The notes under the pieces: model-generated | Seen by the model: only the letters and a program-made list of their open reading frames with translations | Database searches by the model: none | Told to the model about the DNA's origin: nothing | Made by a program: the position numbers and the translations under genes | Origin: JBCCFX01 sp039029515 | GTDB taxonomy: Bacteria > Planctomycetota > Phycisphaerae > Phycisphaerales > SM1A02 | Length of the DNA stretch: 31,335 nt | Reading direction: 5' to 3' | NCBI GenBank assembly: GCA_039029515.1 | Contig: JBCCFX010000014.1 | Coordinates: 1-31,335, forward strand | In this document: positions 16,359 to 26,000 of the stretch, piece after piece | Position numbering within the stretch: position 1 is the first letter of the stretch | Layout of the letters: every line of letters begins with the position of its first letter

Positions 16359-17081
16359 ATGCAAGTTGATCAGCAAACCCTCATCATTGGCGCCGGCGGT
16401 GGAATCGGGCAGGCGATCAGTACGCGCCTGGCAAGACGCGGTCATGCGCTGGTGTTGGCAGGTCGCACATCCGAGTCGCTGTCTGACGCCGCGTCCGCGA
16501 TTGGTGGTGAAACCGCTGTGCTGGACGCAACGGACTTTGATGCTGTGGATGCGATCTTCGACACGCACCGAGGCATCACCGGCGTTGTCAACCTTGCCGG
16601 TTCGATTCTGCTGCGCCCTGCGCACATGACGAGCGCTGCAGACTTCGATGACACGATCAACCAGAATCTCCGAACGGCATTCGCCGTGGTGCGCTCTGCG
16701 GGACGTCACATGCGATCAACTGGCGGCAGTGTCGTCCTGATGTCGACATGCGCTGCGCAGATCGGTTTGCCGAACCACGAAGCGATTGCCGCCGCCAAAG
16801 CGGGGATTGATGGCCTCGTCCGGTCTGCGGCCGCGACGTATGCGTCATCGGGACTTCGATTCAATGCGATCGCGCCCGGGCTTGTGGATACGCCGTTGGC
16901 AGCGCGCATCGTCGGCAATGAGGCTGCGCTGAAGGCATCGATGTCCATGCACCCGCTGGGGCGAATCGGAACGCCTGATGACATTGCGCAGGCGATCGAA
17001 TTTCTGCTTGCACCCTCGAGTTCGTGGATGACGGGTCAGATCATCGGCGTCGACGGCGGCCTTGCGACGATCAAGTCGTAA
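16359..17081 (+). CDS. SDR-family protein lacking the catalytic tyrosine
   Basis: The product has 240 residues, normal for a classical SDR. The cofactor loop is GAGGGIG (11-17), and the NNAG motif is NLAG (78-81). Ser129 stands where the catalytic serine is expected. The YxxxK motif reads I143-A-A-A-K147 within NHEAIAAAKAG, so Tyr is replaced by Ile while Lys is kept; His140 and Glu141 are nearby. The C-terminal substrate loop APGLVDTPL and VDGG are normal. Cofactor binding is likely, ordinary alcohol/ketone redox chemistry doubtful. The ATG follows AAGGA by about ten bases and lies 12 bases after the DUF3253 stop, so it belongs to the photolyase operon. I recall similar HEAIAAAKAG proteins near photolyase genes in other bacteria. 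Confidence 0.88.
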   Translation: MQVDQQTLIIGAGGGIGQAISTRLARRGHALVLAGRTSESLSDAASAIGGETAVLDATDFDAVDAIFDTHRGITGVVNLAGSILLRPAHMTSAADFDDTINQNLRTAFAVVRSAGRHMRSTGGSVVLMSTCAAQIGLPNHEAIAAAKAGIDGLVRSAAATYASSGLRFNAIAPGLVDTPLAARIVGNEAALKASMSMHPLGRIGTPDDIAQAIEFLLAPSSSWMTGQIIGVDGGLATIKS

Positions 17082-17102
17082 CGACTGCATCGTCATGGCA
17101 AC

Positions 17103-17128
17103 AAAAAAACGCCCGACGAAGCGGGCGT
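17103..17128 (-). terminator. Rho-independent terminator of the secreted-protein gene at 17154
   Basis: Read on the minus strand, a perfect seven-base-pair stem ACGCCCG/CGGGCGT (17122-17128 with 17109-17115) with a six-base loop is followed by an unbroken run of seven T (17103-17109, the last shared with the stem). It lies 26 bases beyond the stop of the minus-strand gene. On the plus strand the hairpin has no T-run, so it probably stops only the minus-strand transcript. Confidence 0.88.
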
Positions 17129-17153
17129 TGGGGTCGGCTGCGTTGGTAGTTGC

Positions 17154-17717
17154 TTACGGAGCGTCGGGGGCATCGCCCGCTGGTGTGTAATCACGCATGT
17201 GGGGAACCTCAAGTTCGGCGGGACTCAGACGACCATTCACATGCGCGCCACCCGGCAGCGGGCGGAACAACTCGATCGAGATCTGGCTGATCGGCATGGG
17301 GAAGCCATCGATTTCCGGCTGATTGCTTGGTGTGATCGTGGCAATGACCATGATCGGGCCGTCGTCCTCGACGTGCGCAAGCGGTGGATCCAGTTCTTCA
17401 TCGCCGGTCACCATGTTCATCATGGCCTGATGTGGACGACTGTAATACCACGCTTTGCACGCTGCCTTATTCTCGAACCACGCGAAGATCGATTGGCGAC
17501 CGCTTTCGAACCCACCGAGATCAACGCCAAGACATCCCGGCGTGGCCTTCAGGCCGTTCACCAGCATGGCTGTCATGTCATTGCCGTTCGGCGGTTCATC
17601 AGGTGGTGCGGCTTGGCCGTCCTGACTCATGGCGACGCCGGTCGCAAGCAGGCCTGCAAGGGCGAGTCCGGCTGCGAGGACGCGGAGGCCTGGCCGTGTT
17701 GTCTGGATCCTGTTCAT
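17154..17717 (-). CDS. Small secreted protein, possibly of the dimeric alpha-beta barrel (ABM-like) fold
   Basis: The product has 187 residues. The ATG has AAAGGA eight bases upstream; a longer frame to 17807 has no such site. The N-terminus is a signal peptide (basic start, LRVLAAGLALAGLLATGVA, then SQDGQA). The mature part contains GLKATPGCLGVDLGGFESGRQSIFAWFENKAACKAWYYS (given by its ends: residues about 52-90), which resembles the core of antibiotic-biosynthesis-monooxygenase-like barrels, with two cysteines (in PGCLG and AACKAW). The C-terminal half speaks of strands and ends in an Asp/Pro-rich tail. I do not know a named family. It is a single-gene transcript, opposed by the neighbouring SDR gene and ending in a clear terminator. 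Confidence 0.78.
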   Translation of the reverse strand: MNRIQTTRPGLRVLAAGLALAGLLATGVAMSQDGQAAPPDEPPNGNDMTAMLVNGLKATPGCLGVDLGGFESGRQSIFAWFENKAACKAWYYSRPHQAMMNMVTGDEELDPPLAHVEDDGPIMVIATITPSNQPEIDGFPMPISQISIELFRPLPGGAHVNGRLSPAELEVPHMRDYTPAGDAPDAP

Positions 17718-18053
17718 CGATATCGTCCTTTCCCTGGCGTGCCGCGGGGTCTGGTGCCCGGGCATCTGTTCCCACGTGGTGATCGGGCGCACGGTCATGG
17801 GCATCATGACACAAGATGGCCTCTCTGTATTTCCGGACGTCGGTTGGGAACTTTCGATGCATGCTGCACTGGGCGGACATGATGCCGCTCGTTGTGCTTG
17901 CGATTGTCGACCTACGAAGTCGTGCGTATGTGATACAGGTGATCCAGATGCCAGGGGTTGCCTCGTTCGCTTCTTCGGCGTGGCTTCGCAGTTGAATGGC
18001 GCACCTCACGAGGTGTTTCTGGCGTCGAGAAGGTCCATTTCTACGCTTCAAGG
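17718..18053. other. Divergent intergenic region of 336 bases
   Basis: This region separates the minus-strand secreted-protein gene from the plus-strand TPR gene and must carry both promoters. A possible plus-strand pair is TTGTCG and TATGTG, 17 bases apart, around 17910-17935; both matches are partial. The end next to 17717 holds the AAAGGA ribosome binding site of the secreted protein. Open frames here extend both genes upstream but show no family resemblance, and one begins with TTG without a binding site. I see no RNA gene or repeat. Confidence 0.4.
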
Positions 18054-18638
18054 ATGCAATTCGATCCACAGTCCAACGTAACGAACGGCAGCGGGCGATC
18101 GGCCGAAGGGCGCCAGGCTGGGCGGCCGATTCGGCACCGGGCGCTTCCGGGCCTGCTCTTCGTCCTGCTTGGCAGTGTGGGTGCCCTTGGAGCGTACTGG
18201 CTTGATCAGGCGTTTCCGGTGCAGACGGCACATGCATCGGTCGATCTGGAGGCCCTCGCCGCGACGCACGAGCCTGTTGTTGAGCACGCTGAGCCGGAGG
18301 CGGTCGAGTCCGTTTCCGAGCCGGTCGTGGACGCGGTGTCGGAGGTCGTCGAGCCTGAGCCGGCGATCGCTGCATCCGAATCGCCGGATGTGATTCAGAT
18401 TCGTCGCGATCGAGCATTCGATCGCGGTCGACGTCTGATGGGCATGGGCCGACACACCGAGGCATCGGAGTGCTTTCGGACAGCGCTCACGCATGCGCCG
18501 GACGATGCTGAAGCGCATTACCAACTCGGGCTTTCCTACGTGTTGACCGGCGATCAGTCTTCGGCGCGAGAAGAGATTCGAGAACTTGAAACACTGGATC
18601 CGAGCCTCGCGAGCCTGCTTCGCAGCCTTGTGCGCTAA
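18054..18638 (+). CDS. Membrane-anchored TPR protein
   Basis: The product has 194 residues. A basic N-terminus (1-30) precedes one transmembrane helix (LPGLLFVLLGSVGALGAYWL, 31-50). A Glu/Pro/Val-rich linker follows (about 70-105). Two TPR-like helical repeats then run from about 118 to 185 (AFDRGRRLMGMGRHTEASECFRTAL; AEAHYQLGLSYVLTGDQSSA). The positive-inside rule puts the TPR part in the periplasm. TPRs bind partner proteins, so this is likely a scaffold. The start is uncertain: the ATG has AGG immediately before it and GAGAAGG about 22 bases upstream, and the next in-frame start upstream is a TTG at 17958. The following gene begins 24 bases after the stop and may be co-transcribed. Confidence 0.75.
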   Translation: MQFDPQSNVTNGSGRSAEGRQAGRPIRHRALPGLLFVLLGSVGALGAYWLDQAFPVQTAHASVDLEALAATHEPVVEHAEPEAVESVSEPVVDAVSEVVEPEPAIAASESPDVIQIRRDRAFDRGRRLMGMGRHTEASECFRTALTHAPDDAEAHYQLGLSYVLTGDQSSAREEIRELETLDPSLASLLRSLVR

Positions 18639-18662
18639 TCGGAATTTCACAGGAGTGACGTC

Positions 18663-19157
18663 ATGACACTGGGGCTTCTTCTGGACAAGCGCAAGGTGCG
18701 CGCCGCGGCTCGTTCCATGCATCAATTCTGTCCGATTGTCCGGTTGTTGTTTCCGGAGGATGCGGACAGCGAGGTGGTCGAAGCATCGACGGTGTTTCTG
18801 TACGAGCAACTGGCGCAGACCGTCTTCGGCAAGCGCTTCGTGCAGGCAATGCGGGCGGAGTGGTCTGGCACATTCAAATTTGCGACGGCAACGGAAACGG
18901 CAATGCGAGTTGCTCGCATCAACCGCCTGGCGGGCGACTTCACGAAGATCGCCCAGGAGGAGCAGGGCAGCCGTACGGCGGGCGACTTCACTGACCATGT
19001 CCGTGGCGTGATTCGGTCGCTTCTGTCCGAAGCCGGTTATCGCAATGATGACCCGGAGTTGATTCGGGAGACGTTCCCGCGCTTTGATCACGCGGTTCGT
19101 CGGATCAAGTCGCACCTTACGGGAATCAAGGAGCAGAATCACTTCATCATGAATTGA
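18663..19157 (+). CDS. Conserved-looking cytosolic protein of unknown function
   Basis: The product has 164 residues and I do not recognise the family. There is no signal peptide or membrane segment. The sequence is predicted largely helical, with LLDKRKVRAAARSMHQFCPIV at the start and a basic C-terminal helix (FDHAVRRIKSHLTGIKEQ). The ATG has AGGAG eight bases upstream, a strong ribosome binding site, and coding bias is normal. It follows the TPR membrane protein by 24 bases and precedes the PilZ-J protein by about 120, all on the plus strand. A role with one of these is possible, but nothing in the sequence says which. Confidence 0.7.
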   Translation: MTLGLLLDKRKVRAAARSMHQFCPIVRLLFPEDADSEVVEASTVFLYEQLAQTVFGKRFVQAMRAEWSGTFKFATATETAMRVARINRLAGDFTKIAQEEQGSRTAGDFTDHVRGVIRSLLSEAGYRNDDPELIRETFPRFDHAVRRIKSHLTGIKEQNHFIMN

Positions 19158-19276
19158 GACTGCATGCGTCCGATAAAGGGTGGTTCGGGCCCGTTATTCG
19201 GCATAGTCATCGCTGGATTGCCGATCCATGATGACTCGCGCTGAACGTCCGAACAGAAGAGGCCGATGGGCAGCAC

Positions 19277-19897
19277 ATGGGAGAAGCGTTACCCCCAGAT
19301 CCCCGGCGGAAAGCTCCGCGCCGAAAGACAGATTCGGTGTCGAGCGATATCGGTGAGGTCGTCGACCTCTCCGCCACCGGTATGCGCGCGGTGACGCGAG
19401 GCAAGCCGCCGTTCAAGGTGGGCCAGGTCGTTCCGCTTCGACTTCGTATCACGCAGGGATCGCTCAATCTGCACGCACAGATCGTTCGCGTCCGTCGTCA
19501 GGGCCTCCGGTCATATGACATTGGCATCCGGTTCGTGAAGCTCGACGCTAAGCTGAAGCGAGCGTTACAGTCGCTCGCCGAGTTCGGATTTATCGGAGCC
19601 AAGACAACCGGCACGATGGCACCAATCGAAGACGACGATCCGCCGGTCAAGAAGTCCATTCCGAAGGGCGTGACGGCGTCGGTTGATCTGCCGAACTATT
19701 ACAAGATCCTCGGGGTCACCCTTGGGGCGACCGGTGACGATATCCAGACGGCCTACCGTCAGCTTGCACGTCAGTTTCATCCTGACGTCGCGCCCGGCGA
19801 CGACAATCTGAAACAGTTCCTTGCGATCAAGCAGGCATACGAGATTCTCCGCGACCCGAAGCGTCGAGAGATCTTTGACCAGCAGTTCGCGGCCTGA
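19277..19897 (+). CDS. PilZ domain fused to a C-terminal DnaJ (J) domain
   Basis: The product has 206 residues. Residues about 8-105 form a PilZ domain with both c-di-GMP motifs, R11xxxR15 and D30-L-S32-x-x-G35, and the closing YDIGIRFVKLD strand. After a Pro/Lys linker (about 115-135), residues 139-203 are a J domain (LPNYYKILGVTLGATGDDI, then QFHPDVAPGD with the HPD tripeptide at 168-170, then IKQAYEILRDPKRREIFD). The HPD motif stimulates the ATPase of Hsp70 (DnaK). No zinc-finger or client-binding DnaJ domains are present, so this would be a J-protein of the DnaJ C class. Combined, it looks like a c-di-GMP-responsive recruiter of DnaK. The ribosome binding site is weak (AGAGG about 15 bases upstream). 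Confidence 0.9.
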   Translation: MGEALPPDPRRKAPRRKTDSVSSDIGEVVDLSATGMRAVTRGKPPFKVGQVVPLRLRITQGSLNLHAQIVRVRRQGLRSYDIGIRFVKLDAKLKRALQSLAEFGFIGAKTTGTMAPIEDDDPPVKKSIPKGVTASVDLPNYYKILGVTLGATGDDIQTAYRQLARQFHPDVAPGDDNLKQFLAIKQAYEILRDPKRREIFDQQFAA

Positions 19898-20030
19898 TCT
19901 GACGATCCCCAAGCGCCAACCGGCAAAATTGCCGATTCCACCCAATAGACTGTCACTTCAGGCGTCAGTCTGACGGGTCGCGCTATCGTGGCGCTTCCGG
20001 CCAGTCCCGGTCGCCACCGGAGGAATCGTC
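19898..20030. other. Intergenic region with two small inverted repeats before the macroglobulin gene
   Basis: CGGCAAAATTGCCG (19921-19934) can form a short hairpin 24 bases after the PilZ-J stop, but no T-run follows, so a terminator role is weak. A second pair, AGACTG and CAGTCT, flanks 13 bases at about 19949-19973 and could be an operator or chance. GGAGGA at about 20019-20024 is the strong ribosome binding site of the macroglobulin gene. Confidence 0.35.
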
Positions 20031-23000
20031 ATGTTCAGGATTCGCTCGCTCGTTCCGCTGCTCGCAGTTGCCCTCATCATTGGTGCGACGCCATTGTTCG
20101 GGCGCATCGCGTCCGACGTGACACGGCAGGATTTCGACACGATCCGACGTGACGCTGAGCGGTTGTACGCCGAGTCAGCGTATGCGCGCGCACTGTCCCT
20201 GTACGAGCAGGCACGAGGCCTTGAACTCACTGACGAGCAGCGCCGATGGACCATGTTTCGTATCGGCGACTGCCGCTGGCGTTCACTCGCAGGCACGAAT
20301 CAGCGCGACAACACTGGCTTTGACCAGGCGCGATCCGAACTGCTCACGGTGATCAACGCGATCGAAGATCCGCGCGAACGTGATGACATCTGGGCGGGCG
20401 CGCAACGTTCGCTTGGAGACTTCTGGTGGACTCGTCAGCGTTCCGCAAATTACAGCGCAGCGTGGAGCCACTATCAATCAGCCCTCGACTACTGGGCTGG
20501 TTCTTCGGACATCGATACGGCTCGGCGCGAGTACACGGAGATTGTCTTTGACGCCGCCACGCCGCCGGACAACTACGGCCGTGGTTGGTGGCCAGGACAT
20601 ATTCCGCCGGCGGTGCTCGAGAACGTCGCGGAGATTGCTGAGTCTGACGTCGATCGGACACGAGCGCATTATCTGCTGGCGCGATCGCTTGAACGTCAAG
20701 GCGGCTTGTATCGCACCGCGCAGAAGATTGAGCAGTACTACGGTCTGGCCATCGAAGCCGGGCGATCGAATCCATGGCATGACGAAGCGCTGTTTCATTT
20801 CGCGACGTACCTCTCGACGCGCGGCGCGGCTCGACAGCGTCCCGATGGACAATGGGAGCAGAAGCCCGATTTCGTTCGCGCCGTTGCGTTGTTTCAGCAG
20901 ATTGTGCTCGACTATCGAATTGGCGAATCTGCGTACGCCGATGATGCCGCACGGCAGATTGAGAACATCACCGGCGAACAATTGAGCATTGCGATTCCGG
21001 GGACGTTTCTGCCCGGCTCCGAGATCCAGTTTCAGACGCAGTGGCGCAATGTCGACACGGTGAAGTGCTCGATCTATCCCATCAATATGCGGCGGGACTA
21101 CTCCGCGCGCGCCAATCGATCAGACAACAGTTCGTGGCTCGAACGCATCAAGCTGAATGGCCGCAAAGCGGTCGTCGAGTGGTCAATCGACACCGGCGAT
21201 GATGGCACACATCATTGGGGTGCACGCCAGGAGGACCTCCCGCAGCCGCTCGCGCTCGGCGCGTACGTCCTCGAGGCAAAGGCCGGTGCGAAGCGCGTGC
21301 GCGAGATTCTGCTCGTCACGGACATCACTGCGGTCGTCAAGCGATTCGACGATCGACACCTCGTCTTTGTCGCCGACGCGATGTCGGGCGCACCGATTGG
21401 CGATGCGAAGGTGGACGTCTGGCATTCGCGCCGCACGAATCGAACGTGGAGCCATCAGGTCGATCGCGGTGCGACCGATGAATCGGGTGTGTTCATCGCC
21501 GAGATCGATGATGACAACTATCGAGGTATGAATGGCACCGTGCTCGTGGAGATCGGCGATCGGCAGGCCATGGTGCTCAGTCAGAACATCTGGTCGCCCG
21601 GACGTTTCGAGGGTTGGCGTCTATTCACGGCAGCGGATCGGCCGGCGTATCGACCGGGCGATGACGTGCAATGGAAGGTGACAGCGCGACAGATGACGCG
21701 CGGCTCGTATCGGACGCCGGCGGGCGAATCCGTGTACTACGAGATCGAAGGCCCACAGGGCAAGATAGAGGATGGCACGGTCGAGCTGAACTCGTTCGGC
21801 AGCGGCTGGGATGACATGACCATCGGCGATGATGCGGCGCTCGGCGAGTACCGAATCAGCTTCTATCCGTCGACGAAGAAGAACACGCGGCTCGGTGGCG
21901 TCACGCTCTTCCGGATTGAGGAGTACAAACTCCCTGAGTTCGAGGTGACTGTCGCAACGCCAAGAGATGACGATGGTCGTCCCGTGACGTACCTGCTTGG
22001 CGACTCGGTTGAGGCGTCGATTGAGGCGTCGTACTACTTCGGTGGGCCGGTCGGGAACGCGAACGTTGAGGTGCTGATTCGTCAGAAGCAGTACTGGCAT
22101 TCGTGGCAGCCGCCGCGTGCATATCCATGGCTCTACGAGAATCACCAGCGACACCATTGGGGCTGGAATCAAGGGCAGATCATCAAGCAGGAGTCGACGC
22201 GAACGGATGCCTTCGGTCGTGCCTCGATCACGTTCGACACACCTGCAGAGCAGGGTCAGTCGTTCGAGTACGTGATCGAAGCGCGCGTCACCGATGCATC
22301 GCGTCGCGAGATCACCGGCAGCAGCAGCGTCCGCGTGACGGCACAGCGTCACTACGTCTATCCCAAGGCGGAACGGTCAATCTACGCCCCGGGCACCACC
22401 GCCACCGTCGCATTCAATACGCGCGATGCAAATAACGAGCCGGTGTCGGTGAAGGGCTCGGTTCGTGTGGCTCGCCAGATCTGGCGTGAAGTATGGATCG
22501 ATCCCGCGGGTCGTGAGTTCACCGGGGTGAGCCTGGACAATGTGCGTCGATCGATGCGCGAGTTTCCACCGCCGAACCAGCGTGGCTGGCTGTGTCAGCA
22601 TCGAGGCTACGACGAAGAAGAGATCCTCGTGCAGTCGATCGCGACGAACGATGACGGCGAAGCCGAACTCTCATTCACACCCACCAATGCAGGTTATTAC
22701 AGCGTCACGTGGTCAAGCATTGTCGAGAATGAACCGCCCGTGATTGGGTTGACGCACGTGTGGGTTGCACCGCCGGGTGATATCGAACTCGCCGTGCAGT
22801 CCGATGGTGTGCAGGTCATTGTGGAGAAGGACACAGTGCGTCCGGGCGAGGATGCGGTGATTGTCGTCACGGCTCCTGTCAGTGATCGACATGTGCTTGT
22901 AACGCTTGAAGGTCGCTCGCTCTATGAGCATCGCGTCGTACATCTGCAACGAAACGCGAAACTCGTTAGGCTGCCGATCGATGCTCGGTGCATTCCGAAT

Positions 23001-26000
23001 ATCCGGATTGCTGCGGTCATGGTTGATCGAACGATGGTCCATCAGGCGCTGCAGAATGTCGTCGTGCCGCCGGTCGACCAGTACCTCGATGTTGAGGTCG
23101 CGGCTGACAGCGATGCGTACGAACCGCGCGATGATGGCACGTTTATCGTCAAGGTGACGGATGTGGACGGCAAGCCCGTCAAGGCTGAGCTTTCGCTTGG
23201 TGTTGTTGATGAGTCCGTGTATTACATTCAGTCGCCGTACGCGGGTGATCCGCGTCAGTTCTTCTTTGGTGACACGCAACCACACGTGGTGCCTACGACA
23301 TCGAGTGTGCAGCAGCGCGGGTTCGTTCGACTGGTTCGCCGAGATGACGGTGCGGTGATCGATGCGCGGAACATGCCGATCGACGATGAAGGTGGTGCCT
23401 GGCGGGCGCGGCGGTCTGGCGGTGGTGGTGGCGGCCAATTCGGTGCGCCGGCGACAGAATCCATGATGGCCGATGCAGACTTTGCCGGCGCAGTAGCCGG
23501 CAGCAGGATCGATTCACTTGCGTCAGGTCGCGAGAATTCGGTGGGGCTCAGAGTCTCATCCAAAAGCATCGCACCGACCGCGGCCGCGCCTGGTGGCGGT
23601 TCGGGTGGCGCAGGAGCGGAACCGAACGTGGTTGTTCGGACTGATTTCCGTTCAACGATCTTCTGGAAGCCGGATTTGAAGACCGATGAGCATGGTGTTG
23701 CGCGCACGACGGTGACGTTTGCAGATTCACTGACCCGCTGGAAGGGCACCGTATTCGCGGTCGCCAACGGTGATCGATTCGGGACAGGCGAAACGGTCGT
23801 CCGAACGCGTCAGCCGTTGATCGCTCGGCTCCAGGCGCCGCGGTTCTTTACGTGTGGCGATGAACTGATTCTGTCCGGCGTATTCAATAACAACACGGAT
23901 GATGACATGACCATCACACCGACGCTTGATGCGGACGGTGTGCTCCTGACCGGCATGATCATCGATGGTCACTCTCGACCGATCGGCGATGTCAACGTGA
24001 CCGTGCCGGCAGGTGGTGACAAGCGTGTCGACTGGCTCGTGTACGCAGAGCGTGCTGGCGAGGCGACGATTCGACTGACCGCGATCGGCGATGCGGACAG
24101 TGATGCGATGGAAAAGTCGTATCCCGTCTATGCGCACGGGATCGAGAAGTTCATCGCATCGTCAGGCAAGGTGCGTGGCGATCAGATCTCCGTGAAACTC
24201 GACCTGCCCGCGGCGCGACGTGTTGAGGACACAGTGATGCGTGTGCAGGTGACCGGGAGCATGGCAGTGACCGCGCTCGATGCGCTGCCGTACCTCGTGG
24301 ATTATCCGTATGGCTGCACAGAGCAGACGATGAGTCGATTCGTGCCGCTCGTGGCCACGGCCAAAACACTGCGTGATCTCGGGCTCGAACCGGGCGATGC
24401 GCTGGCGCGGACTTTTGGCGGTATTGACCCGGCATTCGTCGACAAGACGCACAATGATCCGGAAGCGCGTCGCAAGGCGTTCGTGAAACTGGATGCCGTC
24501 GCGCAGCAGGGATTGAAGCGTATTTACGATTTCCAGCATGGTGATGGCGGATGGGGCTGGTGGAAGGATGGCAGCAGTGATCCGTTCATGTCTGCCTATG
24601 TCCTCTGGGGATTGTCCACCGCGGAGCAGGCGGATCTTGATGTCAAGCCAGACGTCATGGCCAACGCGGCTCGGTATCTCGAACTCCAGTTGGTCGAAGC
24701 GGAGAATCGCCCGGACCTTCAGGCGTGGATGCTGCATGCAATCACGTCGTGGCGTCACGGCAATGACGACCAGAAGCTGACGAGCCGAGAGCGCAAGGCG
24801 TACGCCAACTTGTTGACGCGTCTGGATCAACTCAACGCGTACACCCGATCGCTGGTCGCGATCTCCGCCCATCAGGCCGGCCAGACCTCGGATGCGCATC
24901 GCGTGCTTCGAACCCTCGAAAATGGCGTCTTCCGCGACAATCGCCCAGACACGTCGGTCGTCATCGGAAATGCCGGTCAGAACGCGCAGGCCGTGATCGG
25001 AACCGCACACTGGGGCAACGACGGCGTGGAGTGGCGCTGGTCGCATGGTGCGGTGGAATCAACGGCGTGGGCACTTCGGGCGATGTTGCTCGTGGACCCG
25101 ACGCACGAACTCATCGAACCGACCACCAATTGGCTGATCAAGAACCGGCGCGGTGCACACTGGTCGAACACCCGCGACACCGCCATGGTTGTGATGGCGA
25201 TGAATGACTACCTTCGCGTGTCGGGTGAATTGTCATCTGATCTTGCGTATGAAGTCTTCGTGAATGGCCGTTCGGTCGGCACGCGTGCGATTGCCGCCAA
25301 GGACATGCTCGCAGCGCCCACGTGGTTCGATGTCGATCCGGCGTACATCCGTGATGGCACAAATGAGATTCAGATCATCAAGCGTGCCGGCGACGGTCCA
25401 ATCTACTTCTCGGCGCAAGCGACATTCTTCAGCCTCGAAGAACCAATTCCTGCTGCGGGGAACGAACTGTTCGTCAGGCGGCAGTACTTCAAGCTCGTGC
25501 CGCGCGACACGCTGCTCAAGGGCGTTGTCTACGACCGACTTCCCCTTGATGACGGTGGATACATCAACAGCGGTGAACGAGTCGAGGTCATTGTGACCGT
25601 CGAGGCCAAGAACGACTACGAGTACCTCGTGTTCGAAGATCTCAAGCCGGCGGGTTTCGAGGCGGTGCAGGTCCGCAGCGGTGAGGCGGCGTGGATTCGC
25701 CAACTCAGCGGCACCGCGATCAAAGCGATGACGTCCGGTGATGTCGCCGAACGATTCCCGGCGACGCGACTTGGTGGCGAATACACCGGGCGATCTCGAT
25801 GGGTGCATCAGGAACTCCGTGATCGAACCACCGCGATCTTCGTGGACAAGCTCGGTGAAGGCATCTGGGAGATTCGATTCGATTATCGAGCGGAAGTCCC
25901 AGGTGAATTTCACGGTCTGCCGTTGATGGCACATGCGATGTATGTGCCCGAGATCCGTGCGAACAGTGACGAAACGCGAATCACCGTGATCGATCGAACA

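Noticed and set aside
17599..18465. A 288-residue Pro/Arg-rich minus-strand frame through the divergent intergenic region
   Set aside because: Low-complexity composition, no motif, and it runs across two real genes in conflicting frames.
18048..19142. A 364-residue open frame on the minus strand opposite the TPR and unknown genes
   Set aside because: It covers two plus-strand genes and the gap between them, is rich in Arg, Cys and His in an unnatural way, shows no family motifs, and the plus-strand genes have a TPR pattern and an AGGAG site.
19921..19934. CGGCAAAATTGCCG as terminator of the PilZ-J gene
   Set aside because: The stem is only five to six pairs and no T-run follows, so I list it as an inverted repeat only.
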